This document shows, one piece after another, positions 24,168-32,900 of a DNA stretch of 36,849 bases. Origin of the DNA: Candidatus Hydrogenedentota bacterium (GTDB lineage: Bacteria > Hydrogenedentota > Hydrogenedentia > Hydrogenedentales > SLHB01). The notes under the pieces were generated by a model. That model did not search any database, was not told the DNA's origin, and worked only from the letters and a program-made list of their open reading frames with translations. The stretch spans positions 1-36,849 of the forward strand of contig JAAYAQ010000087.1 in NCBI GenBank assembly GCA_012719295.1, read 5' to 3'. A program made the translations under genes and the position numbers. Numbering within the stretch: the first letter of the stretch is position 1; each line of letters opens with the position of its first letter.

Positions 24168-24920
24168 GTGCCGCTGGTGGTCGATTGCCATGCCCATATC
24201 CGGACGCCCGACAACGGCGAGCCCGAGCTGGTTCTCGATGCCGCGGACCGGGCCGGGGTGAACCGGGTGGTCCTGTGCTCCCTGGGCCGGGAATGGGTGC
24301 CCTTTCCAGACGCGGCGGCGCTCGAACAGGCCAACGCCGACATCGCACAGGTGGTCGAGCGCTATCCCGACCGCTTCATGGGCCTGGTGTATCTGAGCGC
24401 GGACGAAGTGCCTCTGGGGCTCGATCACCTGGACCGCTACATCGCCAACGGCCCGTGCCGGGGGGTGAAACTCTGGATTTCGCAGTTCGCTGACGACCCA
24501 CGCATGGATCCCCTCTTTGACCGCATCGTGGAACTCGATGTGCCCGTCCTGCAACACACCTGGATCAAGGCGACAGGCAATCTGGAACGCGAGTCGACCG
24601 TGTGGCACTGCGTCCATCGTATGGAGCGCCACCCCGGCCTGAAGATGTGGCTGGCCCACGCCGGCGGCCGGTGGGAAGAAGCCGCCCGTATCATCGCCCC
24701 CTATCCCAACCTCTGTGCGGACATCTCCGGCGGGGAACCCGAGGCGGGTGTCGTCGAATGTCTGCTGCGGCACATCGGTCCGGACCGCGTCTTTTATGGT
24801 TCCGACATTCCCGGCCGCAGTTTCGTCGTCCAGATGAGCAAGGTGCTTTCCGCCGAAATCCCCGACGACTGGAAACGCATGATCCTCGGCGAAAACATCC
24901 TGCGGTGGCTCCGGCCATGA
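24168..24920 (+). CDS. Amidohydrolase 2-family metal-dependent hydrolase
   Basis: A 250-residue metal-dependent hydrolase or decarboxylase of the amidohydrolase-related (PF04909-type) TIM-barrel fold. Metal ligands are in place: DCHAH at residues 6-10 (H8 and H10), H130 in VLQHTW, H164 in WLAHAGG, and D213 in FYGSDIPG. The family includes decarboxylases and lactonases of aromatic or sugar acids; the substrate cannot be told. The start is GTG at 24168, 9 bases after GGAAGGAG. It ends in a 4-bp ATGA overlap with a second, degenerate amidohydrolase, so the two are coupled and probably partners. A nucleotidyltransferase gene follows, and the three form an operon (24168 to 26899). Confidence 0.88.
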   Translation: MPLVVDCHAHIRTPDNGEPELVLDAADRAGVNRVVLCSLGREWVPFPDAAALEQANADIAQVVERYPDRFMGLVYLSADEVPLGLDHLDRYIANGPCRGVKLWISQFADDPRMDPLFDRIVELDVPVLQHTWIKATGNLERESTVWHCVHRMERHPGLKMWLAHAGGRWEEAARIIAPYPNLCADISGGEPEAGVVECLLRHIGPDRVFYGSDIPGRSFVVQMSKVLSAEIPDDWKRMILGENILRWLRP

Positions 24921-25672
24921 TCGATTTCAATGCAAAACTTGGGCATTTTCCCTACCGGCCGGTCGAGGGCCTCGAAGCGCTGCTGCGCGCCATGGACCGC
25001 CACGGGGTCGAGATGGCGCTGGTCTCTTCGCTCCAGGCCGTGTTTTACCTGAATCCGCAGGACGGCAACGACGAGCTGGCCGCGGCGCTCGCCCCCCACC
25101 GCGACCGGTTCCTTTTGTCCGCGGTGTTGCGGCCCAATTTCACGGGCTGGCAAGACGACCTCCTCCGTTGCGCCGAAGACTACGGCGCCCGGGCCGTGCT
25201 CCTCTATCCGCAATACCACCGCTACGAGCTTCTGTCGCCGGAGACCGGCGAGCTGGTCGCGTTCGCCCACGAACTGGGCCTTCCCGTATGCGTGCAATGC
25301 TGGCTCGAAGACCCGCGGCGGCAGTTTTACCGCGAGATCATTCCGCCGGTGGCGCCGGACACGATGGCGGCGTTCGTCAAAGCCTGGCCCCGGGTCACGA
25401 TCGTGGCCCTGGGACTTCGCTTCGGCGAGCCGGACATGCTCGGCGACCCCCTGCCCCGAAACTGCTGTTTCGACATCTCGAACTACGAGAACATGCGCGA
25501 TCTTGAGCTGGCCATGGAACGCTTCCCCCAGGATCGCCTGCTTTTCGGGACGAATTTCCCGCTCTATAATTACGTGGCCAACGTCGAGAAGCTGGCGCGC
25601 GGCCACCTCACCGAAGCGCAGCGCTCGGCCATCGCCCGCGGGAACGCAAAACGCCTCATGGGCATTCAATAG
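24917..25672 (+). CDS. Amidohydrolase-fold pseudoenzyme, metal ligands lost
   Basis: A 251-residue protein of the same TIM-barrel fold as its upstream neighbour. The pair share length and order of segments, but the metal site is gone. The HxH motif is DFNAK (3-7, N5 and K7 where the His residues would be), the position corresponding to H130 is Q127 (VQCWLED), the H164 position lies within ALGLRFG without His, and the final Asp is N213 (FGTNFPL). The structural segment GNAKRLMG near the C-terminus is retained. The ATG at 24917 overlaps the upstream stop (ATGA). A regulatory or stabilising subunit of a heteromer, or a metal-independent lyase, are options. The pattern of loss is direct observation; the role is inference. 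Confidence 0.75.
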   Translation: MIDFNAKLGHFPYRPVEGLEALLRAMDRHGVEMALVSSLQAVFYLNPQDGNDELAAALAPHRDRFLLSAVLRPNFTGWQDDLLRCAEDYGARAVLLYPQYHRYELLSPETGELVAFAHELGLPVCVQCWLEDPRRQFYREIIPPVAPDTMAAFVKAWPRVTIVALGLRFGEPDMLGDPLPRNCCFDISNYENMRDLELAMERFPQDRLLFGTNFPLYNYVANVEKLARGHLTEAQRSAIARGNAKRLMGIQ

Positions 25673-25699
25673 ACAACGAAGCAAGACGGGAGTGACGCT

Positions 25700-26899
25700 G
25701 TGAAAGCAATCCTCATGGTCGCGGGCAAATCGACCCGCACGTATCCGTTGACGCTCACGCGGCCGAAACCGTTGCTGAAGGTCGTCAACAAACCCATTCT
25801 GGCCTGGCACCTGGATGCGTTGCGCGCGGTCATCGACGAGGCCATCCTCGTCGTCGGGTACCGCGGGGACATGGTCCGCGAGGCGTTCGGCGCCGCGTAC
25901 AACGGCCTGCCCCTGCGCTACGTCGAGCAGACCGAGCAACTCGGCACCGGCCACGCCGTTCTGCTGTGCGAACCGCACATCGACGGACCGTTCATCGCCA
26001 TGAACGGCGACGATCTCTATGCGCCGGGGGATCTGCAGAGGCTGGCGGGCGCGACCCATGCCGCGCTGGCCAAATGCGTCGCCGATCCCCGCCGCTACGG
26101 CGTGTTCGAGCTGGACGCCCGGGGCCGCGTGAAACGGCTCGTCGAAAAGCCCTGCCAACCGGCCTCCGACCTGGCCAGTGTGGGCGCCTATGCGCTCACG
26201 CCCGAGGTGTTCGGCGTGTTGCGTGAAACAGAACCGTCCGAGCGGGGCGAGATCGAGATCACGTCGGCCGTCCACGAACTCGCCGCGCGCGGCGACTTCA
26301 GCGCGCTCGAGATGGAAGGGTATTGGCTGCCCATCGGGTATCCCTGGAACCTCCTCGAGGCCAACGAATACCTCCTGAACGAGATGACCCCCGCCATCGA
26401 GGGCGAGGTGAGCCCCCGCGCGGAATTGAACGGCCCCGTCCACGTCGGCAGAGGATCCGTCATCCGCGGCGGCGTGGTGATTGACGGGCCGGTGTACATC
26501 GGCGAGCGCTGCACCGTCGGCCCCAACTCATGGCTGCGTCCCGGCGCGACCCTGTACAACGAATGCCGGGTGGGCCAGTCCTGCGAGATCAAGAACTCGA
26601 TCCTCTTCGACGGGTGTGCCGTGCCGCACCTGAGCTACGTCGGCGACTCGATCATCGGCGAGCGCACCAACTTCGGCGCGGGCACCATCACCGCCAATGT
26701 CCGGCACGACGGCGGCACGATCAAGTCCATGGTCAAAGGCGAGATGATCGACACGGGCCGGAGAAAGCTCGGCGCCATCGTCGGCGATCACGTGCACACG
26801 GGCATCAAGACCTCTCTGTACCCGGGCCGGAAACTGTGGCCGGGCACGTGCACCCGGCCGGGCGAGGCGGTCGCGCGCGACATCGAGTTGGCGGACTGA
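25700..26899 (+). CDS. Bifunctional sugar-1-phosphate nucleotidyltransferase/acetyltransferase-like protein
   Basis: A 399-residue protein with an N-terminal nucleotidyltransferase domain (about 1-225) and a C-terminal left-handed beta-helix (about 233-390), the layout of GlmU and archaeal ST0452-type enzymes that make UDP-GlcNAc or dTDP-sugars. The N-terminal phosphate loop is VAGKSTRTYPLTLTRPKPLL (8-27), a variant of LAAGxGTRMxP. Metal-site Asp104 lies in MNGDDLY, and LVEKP and VGAYAL are present. The helix contains NFGAGTITANVRHDGGTIK and GAIVGDHVHTGIKTSLYPG, matching the ST0452 C-terminal acetyltransferase segment. The start is GTG at 25700, after GGGAG. It lies 27 bp after the pseudoenzyme gene in one operon and ends 14 bp from the convergent pseudouridine synthase gene. 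The exact sugar is uncertain. Confidence 0.85.
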   Translation: MKAILMVAGKSTRTYPLTLTRPKPLLKVVNKPILAWHLDALRAVIDEAILVVGYRGDMVREAFGAAYNGLPLRYVEQTEQLGTGHAVLLCEPHIDGPFIAMNGDDLYAPGDLQRLAGATHAALAKCVADPRRYGVFELDARGRVKRLVEKPCQPASDLASVGAYALTPEVFGVLRETEPSERGEIEITSAVHELAARGDFSALEMEGYWLPIGYPWNLLEANEYLLNEMTPAIEGEVSPRAELNGPVHVGRGSVIRGGVVIDGPVYIGERCTVGPNSWLRPGATLYNECRVGQSCEIKNSILFDGCAVPHLSYVGDSIIGERTNFGAGTITANVRHDGGTIKSMVKGEMIDTGRRKLGAIVGDHVHTGIKTSLYPGRKLWPGTCTRPGEAVARDIELAD

Positions 26900-26913
26900 G
26901 CGCCGCGTCGGAG

Positions 26914-27882
26914 TCAGGCGGTTTCGGCGCGCAGGGCGTCCAGGGCGGCCTGAAAATCGGCGGGAAGCGGAGCCACAAACCGCATGACCGTGCCGTCGGC
27001 CGGGTGGGCAAACCCGAGCAATTCCGCGTGGAGCGCCTGGCCCTGGAGATTCCGCAGCACCGTCCGGGTCGCCTCTGAAACGGTCCAGCTCTGGAAATCC
27101 ACCACGCCATAGACCGGATCGCCCAGGACCGGATGGCCCGCAAAGCGCAGGTGAACCCGGATCTGGTGGGTGCGGCCGGTTTCGAGCCGCAGCGTGACCA
27201 GGCACGCCGCGCCAAACCGCTCCAGCACCTCGAAATTCGTGATCGCGTCGCGGCTGCGCGCCGCCGTAACGGACATCCGTTTGCGATCGGTCATGCTGCG
27301 GCCCACCGCGGCGTTGATGCGGCCCCGGTCCTGCGGGAACTCGCCCTGCGCCAGGGCCAGATACCGCCGCTCGAACGCATGTTCGCGCGCCTGCCGCCCC
27401 AGCGACAGAAACGCGCGCGGACTCTTGGCCACCACCATCACGCCCGAGGTGTCGCGGTCGAGGCGGTGCACGATGCCCGGCCGGGCGGCGTCTTCGCCGG
27501 GCCGCTGGAAATCGGGGCAATGGAACAACACCGCGTTCACCAGCGTGCCGCCGCTGTGGCCGGGAGCGGGATGCACCACCAGGCCCGAGGGCTTGTTGAC
27601 CACCAGCACGTCGGCGTCTTCGTGCAGGATGTCGAGCGGGATGTCCTCCGGCGTCAGTTCCGTGCTGGGCTGGGGCGGCACCTCGATGTGAATCTCGTCG
27701 CCCAAGGCCACCGTGCGGCTTGGCCGGGTGCAGACGCGGTTGTTGACGGTCACCAGATTGCTTTTGATCGCTCTCTGAATGAACGCCCGGGACGCGTCCT
27801 CGACACACTCGGTGAGGAACACGTCAAGGCGGAGCCCCTGGGACCCCTCCTCGACAATCTCATGATAAGAGGTCTGCGGCAC
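26914..27882 (-). CDS. rluD: RluA-family 23S rRNA pseudouridine synthase (RluD-like)
   Basis: Converts uridine to pseudouridine in RNA; RluD modifies 23S rRNA helix 69. The 322-residue length is normal. An S4 RNA-binding domain (about 14-70) precedes the catalytic domain, whose active-site motif is HRLDRDTSG (139-147, catalytic Asp142). NKPSGLVVHPAPGH (96-109) and LETGRTHQIRVHL near residue 233 are further family signatures. The start is GTG at 27882, after AGGG. It overlaps the xylB end by 23 bp (27860-27882), so the genes are transcribed together, an unexpected pairing for a sugar kinase. RluD is preferred over other RluA members on overall length, motifs and S4 domain. Confidence 0.9.
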   Translation of the reverse strand: MPQTSYHEIVEEGSQGLRLDVFLTECVEDASRAFIQRAIKSNLVTVNNRVCTRPSRTVALGDEIHIEVPPQPSTELTPEDIPLDILHEDADVLVVNKPSGLVVHPAPGHSGGTLVNAVLFHCPDFQRPGEDAARPGIVHRLDRDTSGVMVVAKSPRAFLSLGRQAREHAFERRYLALAQGEFPQDRGRINAAVGRSMTDRKRMSVTAARSRDAITNFEVLERFGAACLVTLRLETGRTHQIRVHLRFAGHPVLGDPVYGVVDFQSWTVSEATRTVLRNLQGQALHAELLGFAHPADGTVMRFVAPLPADFQAALDALRAETA

Positions 27883-29389
27883 GGCGGAACCCTGGAGCTA
27901 AAGCGGTATAGGCGTTCTGATACTCGGCGAACCATGTGTCGTACTGTTTCGTGCGGGCGGCGTCGGGTTCGCAGGTATCGACCACATGGATGATGGCGTC
28001 GCAGGCCTCCTCGACGCTTGCGTAGAGGCCCGTCGCCACGGTGGCCAGAATCGCCGCGCCGTAGGCCGGGCCTTCGTCGACGTTGATGGTGGCCAGGGGC
28101 GCGCCATTGACATCGGCCTGGACCTGGCGCCAGAACGCCGATTTCGCGCCGCCGCCCGAAGCCCGCACCTGCTGGACCGGCACGCCCATCCCGCGGATGA
28201 TGTCGAGACTGTCGCGCATGGCATACGCGACGCCTTCAAGCACCGCCCGGGCAAGATGCGGCTTCCCGTGGCGCAGCGAGAGGCCCACAAAGGCCCCCCT
28301 GGCATACGGGTCCTTGTGCGGCGTGCGCTCCCCGGTAAGGTAGGGCAGGAACAGCAGCCCTTCGGCGCCCGGCGGCACCGTTGCCGCGGCGTCCGTGATG
28401 TATTCGTACGGGTCGCGGCCGGTCTCCGCGGCGCGGGCCTTTTCCTCGGCGCACAGAGCGTCGCGGTACCAGCGCAACGAGCCGCCCGCGCTCAGCACCA
28501 CGCCCATCATGTGCCATTTGCCCGGCACGGAATGGCAGAAGGTGTGCACGCGGCCCTCGGGGTCCAGGCTGACCCTGTCGGCGAACGCGAACACCACGCC
28601 GCTCGTCCCCACGGTCGACGAGAGCACGCCCGTGCGCACGATGCCGCATCCCACGCCGCCCGCGGCCTGGTCGCCGCCGCCCGCCACCACGGGAATCCCT
28701 TCAGGAAGACCGGTAGCGGCCGCGGCCTCTTTCGAGAGCGTGCCCGTGACCTCGGGGCCTTCATAGGCGTTCGGCATGAATTCCGCCGGGATGTCGAGGA
28801 GTTCCATCAGCCCCTTATGCCAACCCCGGTTCTTCACATCGAAAAGCAGCGTGCCCGACGCGTCGGCAACGTCGGTGGCGAATTCGCCGGTCAGTGCGTA
28901 ACGCACATAATCCTTGGGCAGGAGCACCTTGCGTACCCGGTCATAGATTTCCGGCTCGTGGTCGCGCAGCCAGAGGATTTTCGGTGCGGTGAAACCGGTC
29001 AGGGCGGGGTTGCAGACCATCTCGATCAGGTTGCGCGCGCCCACCTTTTCCGTAATGTACTCGCACTGTTTCGCGGTGCGCTGGTCGCACCACAGGATGG
29101 CGTTGCGCAGCACGCGGTGGTCCTGGTCGAGGAATACCGAGCCGTGCATCTGGCCGGTCAGGCCCAGACCCTTAACCTCGGCGGGCTCCACGTTGGGCGA
29201 GTGGGCGAGCTTCGTCAGGGCTTCGAGCGCCGCGCGTTTCCATTCGGCCGGCGGCTGTTCCGCCCACCCCGGTTTTGGCGTCAGGAGCGGGTACTCGACC
29301 AGCGCCGACGCCACCGGCCGGCCCGCTGCGTTGATCGCCACCGCTTTGGTGCCGCTCGTGCCGACGTCCAGACCCAGTACGATGCTCAT
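27860..29389 (-). CDS. xylB: Xylulokinase (FGGY family)
   Basis: Phosphorylates D-xylulose to xylulose-5-phosphate, entry to the pentose phosphate pathway. The 509-residue length is normal for the family. The phosphate loop GLDVGTSGTKAV (6-17) opens domain I, GQMHG (79-83) is the hallmark of xylulokinases, and the catalytic base Asp240 sits in AGGGDQAAGG. The domain II segments VGTSGVVFAF, LPYLTGERTPH and RASGGGAKSAFWRQ follow. Substrate preference within FGGY cannot be settled by eye, but MH in the hinge supports xylulose. The ATG at 29389 follows AAAGGGGGG. It overlaps rluD by 23 bp and lies downstream of the rpsU terminator, so it needs its own promoter, which I could not identify. Confidence 0.9.
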   Translation of the reverse strand: MSIVLGLDVGTSGTKAVAINAAGRPVASALVEYPLLTPKPGWAEQPPAEWKRAALEALTKLAHSPNVEPAEVKGLGLTGQMHGSVFLDQDHRVLRNAILWCDQRTAKQCEYITEKVGARNLIEMVCNPALTGFTAPKILWLRDHEPEIYDRVRKVLLPKDYVRYALTGEFATDVADASGTLLFDVKNRGWHKGLMELLDIPAEFMPNAYEGPEVTGTLSKEAAAATGLPEGIPVVAGGGDQAAGGVGCGIVRTGVLSSTVGTSGVVFAFADRVSLDPEGRVHTFCHSVPGKWHMMGVVLSAGGSLRWYRDALCAEEKARAAETGRDPYEYITDAAATVPPGAEGLLFLPYLTGERTPHKDPYARGAFVGLSLRHGKPHLARAVLEGVAYAMRDSLDIIRGMGVPVQQVRASGGGAKSAFWRQVQADVNGAPLATINVDEGPAYGAAILATVATGLYASVEEACDAIIHVVDTCEPDAARTKQYDTWFAEYQNAYTALAPGFRRAADLLS

Positions 29390-29437
29390 GTTTGCCCCCC
29401 TTTTCCGCGACTACACTACCGGCGCCGGACCGCGCCG

Positions 29438-29476
29438 CAAAACAACGAGGCAGGATCGATGCCTCGATCCTGCCTC
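29438..29476 (-). terminator. Rho-independent terminator of rpsU
   Basis: A perfect 13-bp stem (29447-29459 with 29464-29476, arm sequence GAGGCAGGATCGA) with a 4-base loop. On the minus strand it is followed by GTTGTTTTG. It lies 26 bp after the rpsU stop and separates that gene from xylB. Confidence 0.88.
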
Positions 29477-29502
29477 AAGGGAATACCCATTGTCGAGAAA
29501 GC

Positions 29503-29694
29503 TCAACTACCCGCTTGATCCTGCCGGGCACGCGCAATGGCTTTGGCGAGCTTGCGGCGACGGCGCTCGCTGGGCTTTTCGTAATGCTTCATCTCTTTCA
29601 GCCGCTGCATCAGCCCTTCCTTATTGCACTTTTTCTTGAACCGGCGGAGTGCCTTTTCAAAGGGCTCGTCTGACTTGACGCGCACTTTCGTCAC
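29503..29694 (-). CDS. rpsU: 30S ribosomal protein bS21
   Basis: A 63-residue basic protein matching bS21, which sits near the anti-Shine-Dalgarno end of 16S rRNA and aids initiation. The sequence has the standard pattern: VRVKSDEPFEKALRRFKKKC, then EGLMQRLKEMKHYEKPSERRRRKLAKA. The start is GTG at 29694, about 9 bases after GGGGAGG. It is monocistronic: a strong promoter at 29821-29849 and a terminator at 29438-29476 frame it, with a leader of about 120 bases. Because bS21 tunes initiation, autoregulation through the leader is possible, but no conserved structure was identified. Confidence 0.95.
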   Translation of the reverse strand: MTKVRVKSDEPFEKALRRFKKKCNKEGLMQRLKEMKHYEKPSERRRRKLAKAIARARQDQAGS

Positions 29695-29820
29695 TCGGAA
29701 TCAACCTCCCCTCTCTCGCGCGCCCGTTCCGCAGGCGCCTCTATCGTTGCCCATGGTCCCCTTAACGCCTCGAAAGCCCATCTTTCAAAGGGGTTACGCA
29801 GCCCTGGCAACCGGTCTGTT

Positions 29821-29849
29821 ATCTTATCATTCAGCGCGGGTCCTGTCAA
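29821..29849 (-). promoter_or_regulatory. Strong sigma70 promoter of rpsU, -35 inside an inverted repeat
   Basis: Minus strand: a perfect TTGACA (29844-29849), a 17-base spacer, then TAAGAT (29821-29826). The -35 box lies in an inverted repeat GCGGGT-N8-ACCCGC (29836-29855), which may be an operator or coincidence. It is the best-looking promoter in the window and faces rpsU. Confidence 0.75.
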
Positions 29850-29939
29850 ACCCGCGGGCTCGCCTCCGAATCCCCGTACCATGCCCGCCTCAAAAGACGG
29901 ACGCCCCCCCGCCGCGGAAGCCGGGAAACGGGCTTTCGC

Positions 29940-32900
29940 TCAGTCAACAGGACCCGGGCGGACAATCTCCGGCGCGGTGGCGATGCGCGGGCGCACCGCG
30001 AGCCAGTCGATGCCCTGGAAGTCCGGATCGGGGATCGCGCGCACTTCCTCTTCGCCCTGGTAGGGGCACATGGCATCGACCCAGGCGATGAGCCGCTGAA
30101 GGCTGACGGAATCGACCTCCACCCCGTGATGGTCGCCGCTGGATGCGATCTCGATGAGGCGGCTCTTGTACGACAGCGCGGTCATGGGTTTGGGGGTCTT
30201 GTACGCTTCGGGGTCGGTGGTGCTGTAGGCCTCGACCATGAGCTGACCGGCAATGCCCCAGCCGGGGGGCGGGTTCTCGGGCGGCGCGTACGGCGCGCCC
30301 CACGAAGGCCGGCCGATCAGGGTCAGGTAGGGCTCGGTGAAAACGGGCGTGCTGGGGCGCTCGGTCAAATCGAACACCGCGCGGCCTTTGCCGTCGCCTT
30401 CATGGCAGGGCGCGCAATACCGGTCGAGCACCGGACGCACGTAACGGGGGTAACTCACGGTATCGGGCGTCCACGGCGGCGGCGTGATCGCGCTGGGCGC
30501 GCGGTTCAGTGCCAGGCCGCGGCTCGAAACCTCGGGCGCCTTGCTGTGTAGCTCGTGGCATCCCAGACAGCCCCGCGACTCGCCCGGCATGACGTTGACG
30601 AAACTGCGCATGGTCTGCAGGGCCCGATACCGTTCGTCGAGCAGCTGGAAATGCAGCGCCATGCCGGCGGGGGCAACAAACGACACCGAACCGTCCGCCT
30701 CGACGGGCACCGTCCCGAGAATGCGTTTCACGCCCTCCGACTGCACCGCCGAAACGACCGGGCCGGTTGAGATGTACGGGCGTTTGTGCCAGTAGGTGTA
30801 CGTCTTGGGGTCGATATTGAGGATGCGCAGATACCGCGCCATGCCGCGGAGTTCTGCCGGCGCACCGTGGTACACGTTCGCGCTGTAGATCACGCCCTCC
30901 TGTGGACGGGACTGCGCCATGCGGCCGGGCAGCTCCGTCCGTTCGACGACAACCGGCGGCCGGGGACGCGGCCTCAGGGGAATCGCATGGAATACCTGGT
31001 TCGACCCTTCGTAAATGAGCTCGCGGTTGCCGTACACATCCATGAGATACAACACGAACCGGCCGTCCCGGTCCGCGGAAACGATGAAATCGGTCTCGCT
31101 CAGCGGGTACGGCGAATAGTACCCGCCATAGGCGCCCGAGGAATGGTAATTCGGCGATTCGATGGGGTCGACGGGGCCGTTGCCGCATTCGGGCCACGCG
31201 ACATCGGCCGTGACCTTGGTTAATCCGTGGGGGAAATTGAACCCCCGATCGGGGTCGACGATGCCGACCGAGCCGCTGAACCAGTTGTGATGCGCGCTGC
31301 CCGTGAACATCACGCGGCGGCTGCCGGGAATGGCCCGCGCGTCCTTGAGCAGGTCGGGCCAGACGCTCTGATTGCCCCAGAAGGTATTGGACTGGGTGCC
31401 GTCGGGATTGACGGTCCAGAGACTCTGCGCCCGCCACAGCGGTTTATCGGTGTATTCCCATCGCGTGTAGATGATGCGGCCGTCATGCATCACCGACGGC
31501 AGGTAATCGGGCTCGTTATTGGCCGAGATGAGGTAGATGTTGCGGCCATCGCGGTCGCAGCGCGCCAGCACAAACGCGCTGGTCGGCGGCATGCACCGCA
31601 CATACGTATTGCCGCGGGTCGTGGAAAACACGATGTGCTCTTCATCGGACAGGTAGATGGGATCAAGATCGTCGTACGGGCCGTCGGTCAATTGCGTGAA
31701 TCCGCTGCCGTCAACGCGGATTTCGTACAGGTGAAACGACTTCTCGTTGTGCGGCTTGAAGCAGAAGAGCACTTTCGACGCGTCGTAGGACACGTCCGGC
31801 CGCCAGAACGACCCATGCAGCGGCGCCTGCGGCACGAGTTGGCGGACCTCGCCGCCCGGATGGAGCCCCTCGAGAATGACCAGTTTGCCGCCCGGCACCG
31901 CCATGTAGCCCAGACGGTGGCGTGTCTCGTGGGGCCATTCCGACCCCTGCGGGAACGGCATGTCGACAAACAGCATCGTCGTGAAGTCAATGACGGGATT
32001 CGCAAAGGCGATGGCGCGTTTGGCGTCGCGCACCTCGAAATAGAGCGCCGGCGAAGGGGCCGTCAGCGCCCGGGCTTCGGCCTCCAGCGCGTCCAGGCGG
32101 GCCAGCGGCTCCGCGAGACCCGCCGCGCCCGGATGCGCGGCGGAAATGCGCGCGGCCAGCTCGCGCGCCCACGCAATCTCCGCCAGGATGCGTTCCGGGG
32201 CGGGGATACCCCCGGCCTGATGCAGCCAGTCCTTCTCCAGGGCCTCCCGCGCCTCGCCGGGCGGCCGCGTCCGGGTTTCCGGGGTTGACGGACGGACGTA
32301 GGGGGCCACGGCCTCCTGAACATAGGGCCGGAAATCGATCCGGGATCCCGCCGCCATGATCAGGTCCACCCATTCCCCGGAGAAACGGGCGGCCTCGCCC
32401 CGGGCCTTCAGCGCCTCATAACGTTCCCGCAGACGGTCGGCCTCTTCCCATTTCGTGCGATCTTCGGGCGACTGCCGGCGCCACTGGTCTTCCGTAATGG
32501 GCCGGTACTCCAGGAGGAGTTCCATCAGCCACCCCAGCTTCTCGTCGTGGAACGCGGCGCCGGCCGTGAGCACGTATTCGATAACGGACACGCCGGTCCA
32601 TTCGGCAAACTGCGCGCTCGCCTCCGGAAAATCGTTCTTGAGCCGCGCCGACAAAGCATCCACGCACTCGTCGTCCAGACCGCCGGCCTGATGCGCAAGG
32701 CGTTCGCGCAACGCAGCGCACGTATCGCTAAACGATGCGTTCGCGGGGTAGATGCCGGCCAGGCGCTCATGGACCGCCGCGTACCGCTTCGCCAGGGCAT
32801 CGGCGCCGTCGCGGTGGAGCGCGGCGATCTCATCGGGGGACAGCGCCTCCGGATACACGCGGAGGTCGTCCAGCAGGCCCTGGAAATGTTCGCAGTCTCC

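Noticed and set aside
23842-24348. Minus-strand open frame of 168 codons across the stem-loop region and into the amidohydrolase gene.
   Set aside because: Low complexity and no ribosome-binding site; its start lies opposite the metal-site region of the amidohydrolase. It probably reflects repeat-derived sequence.
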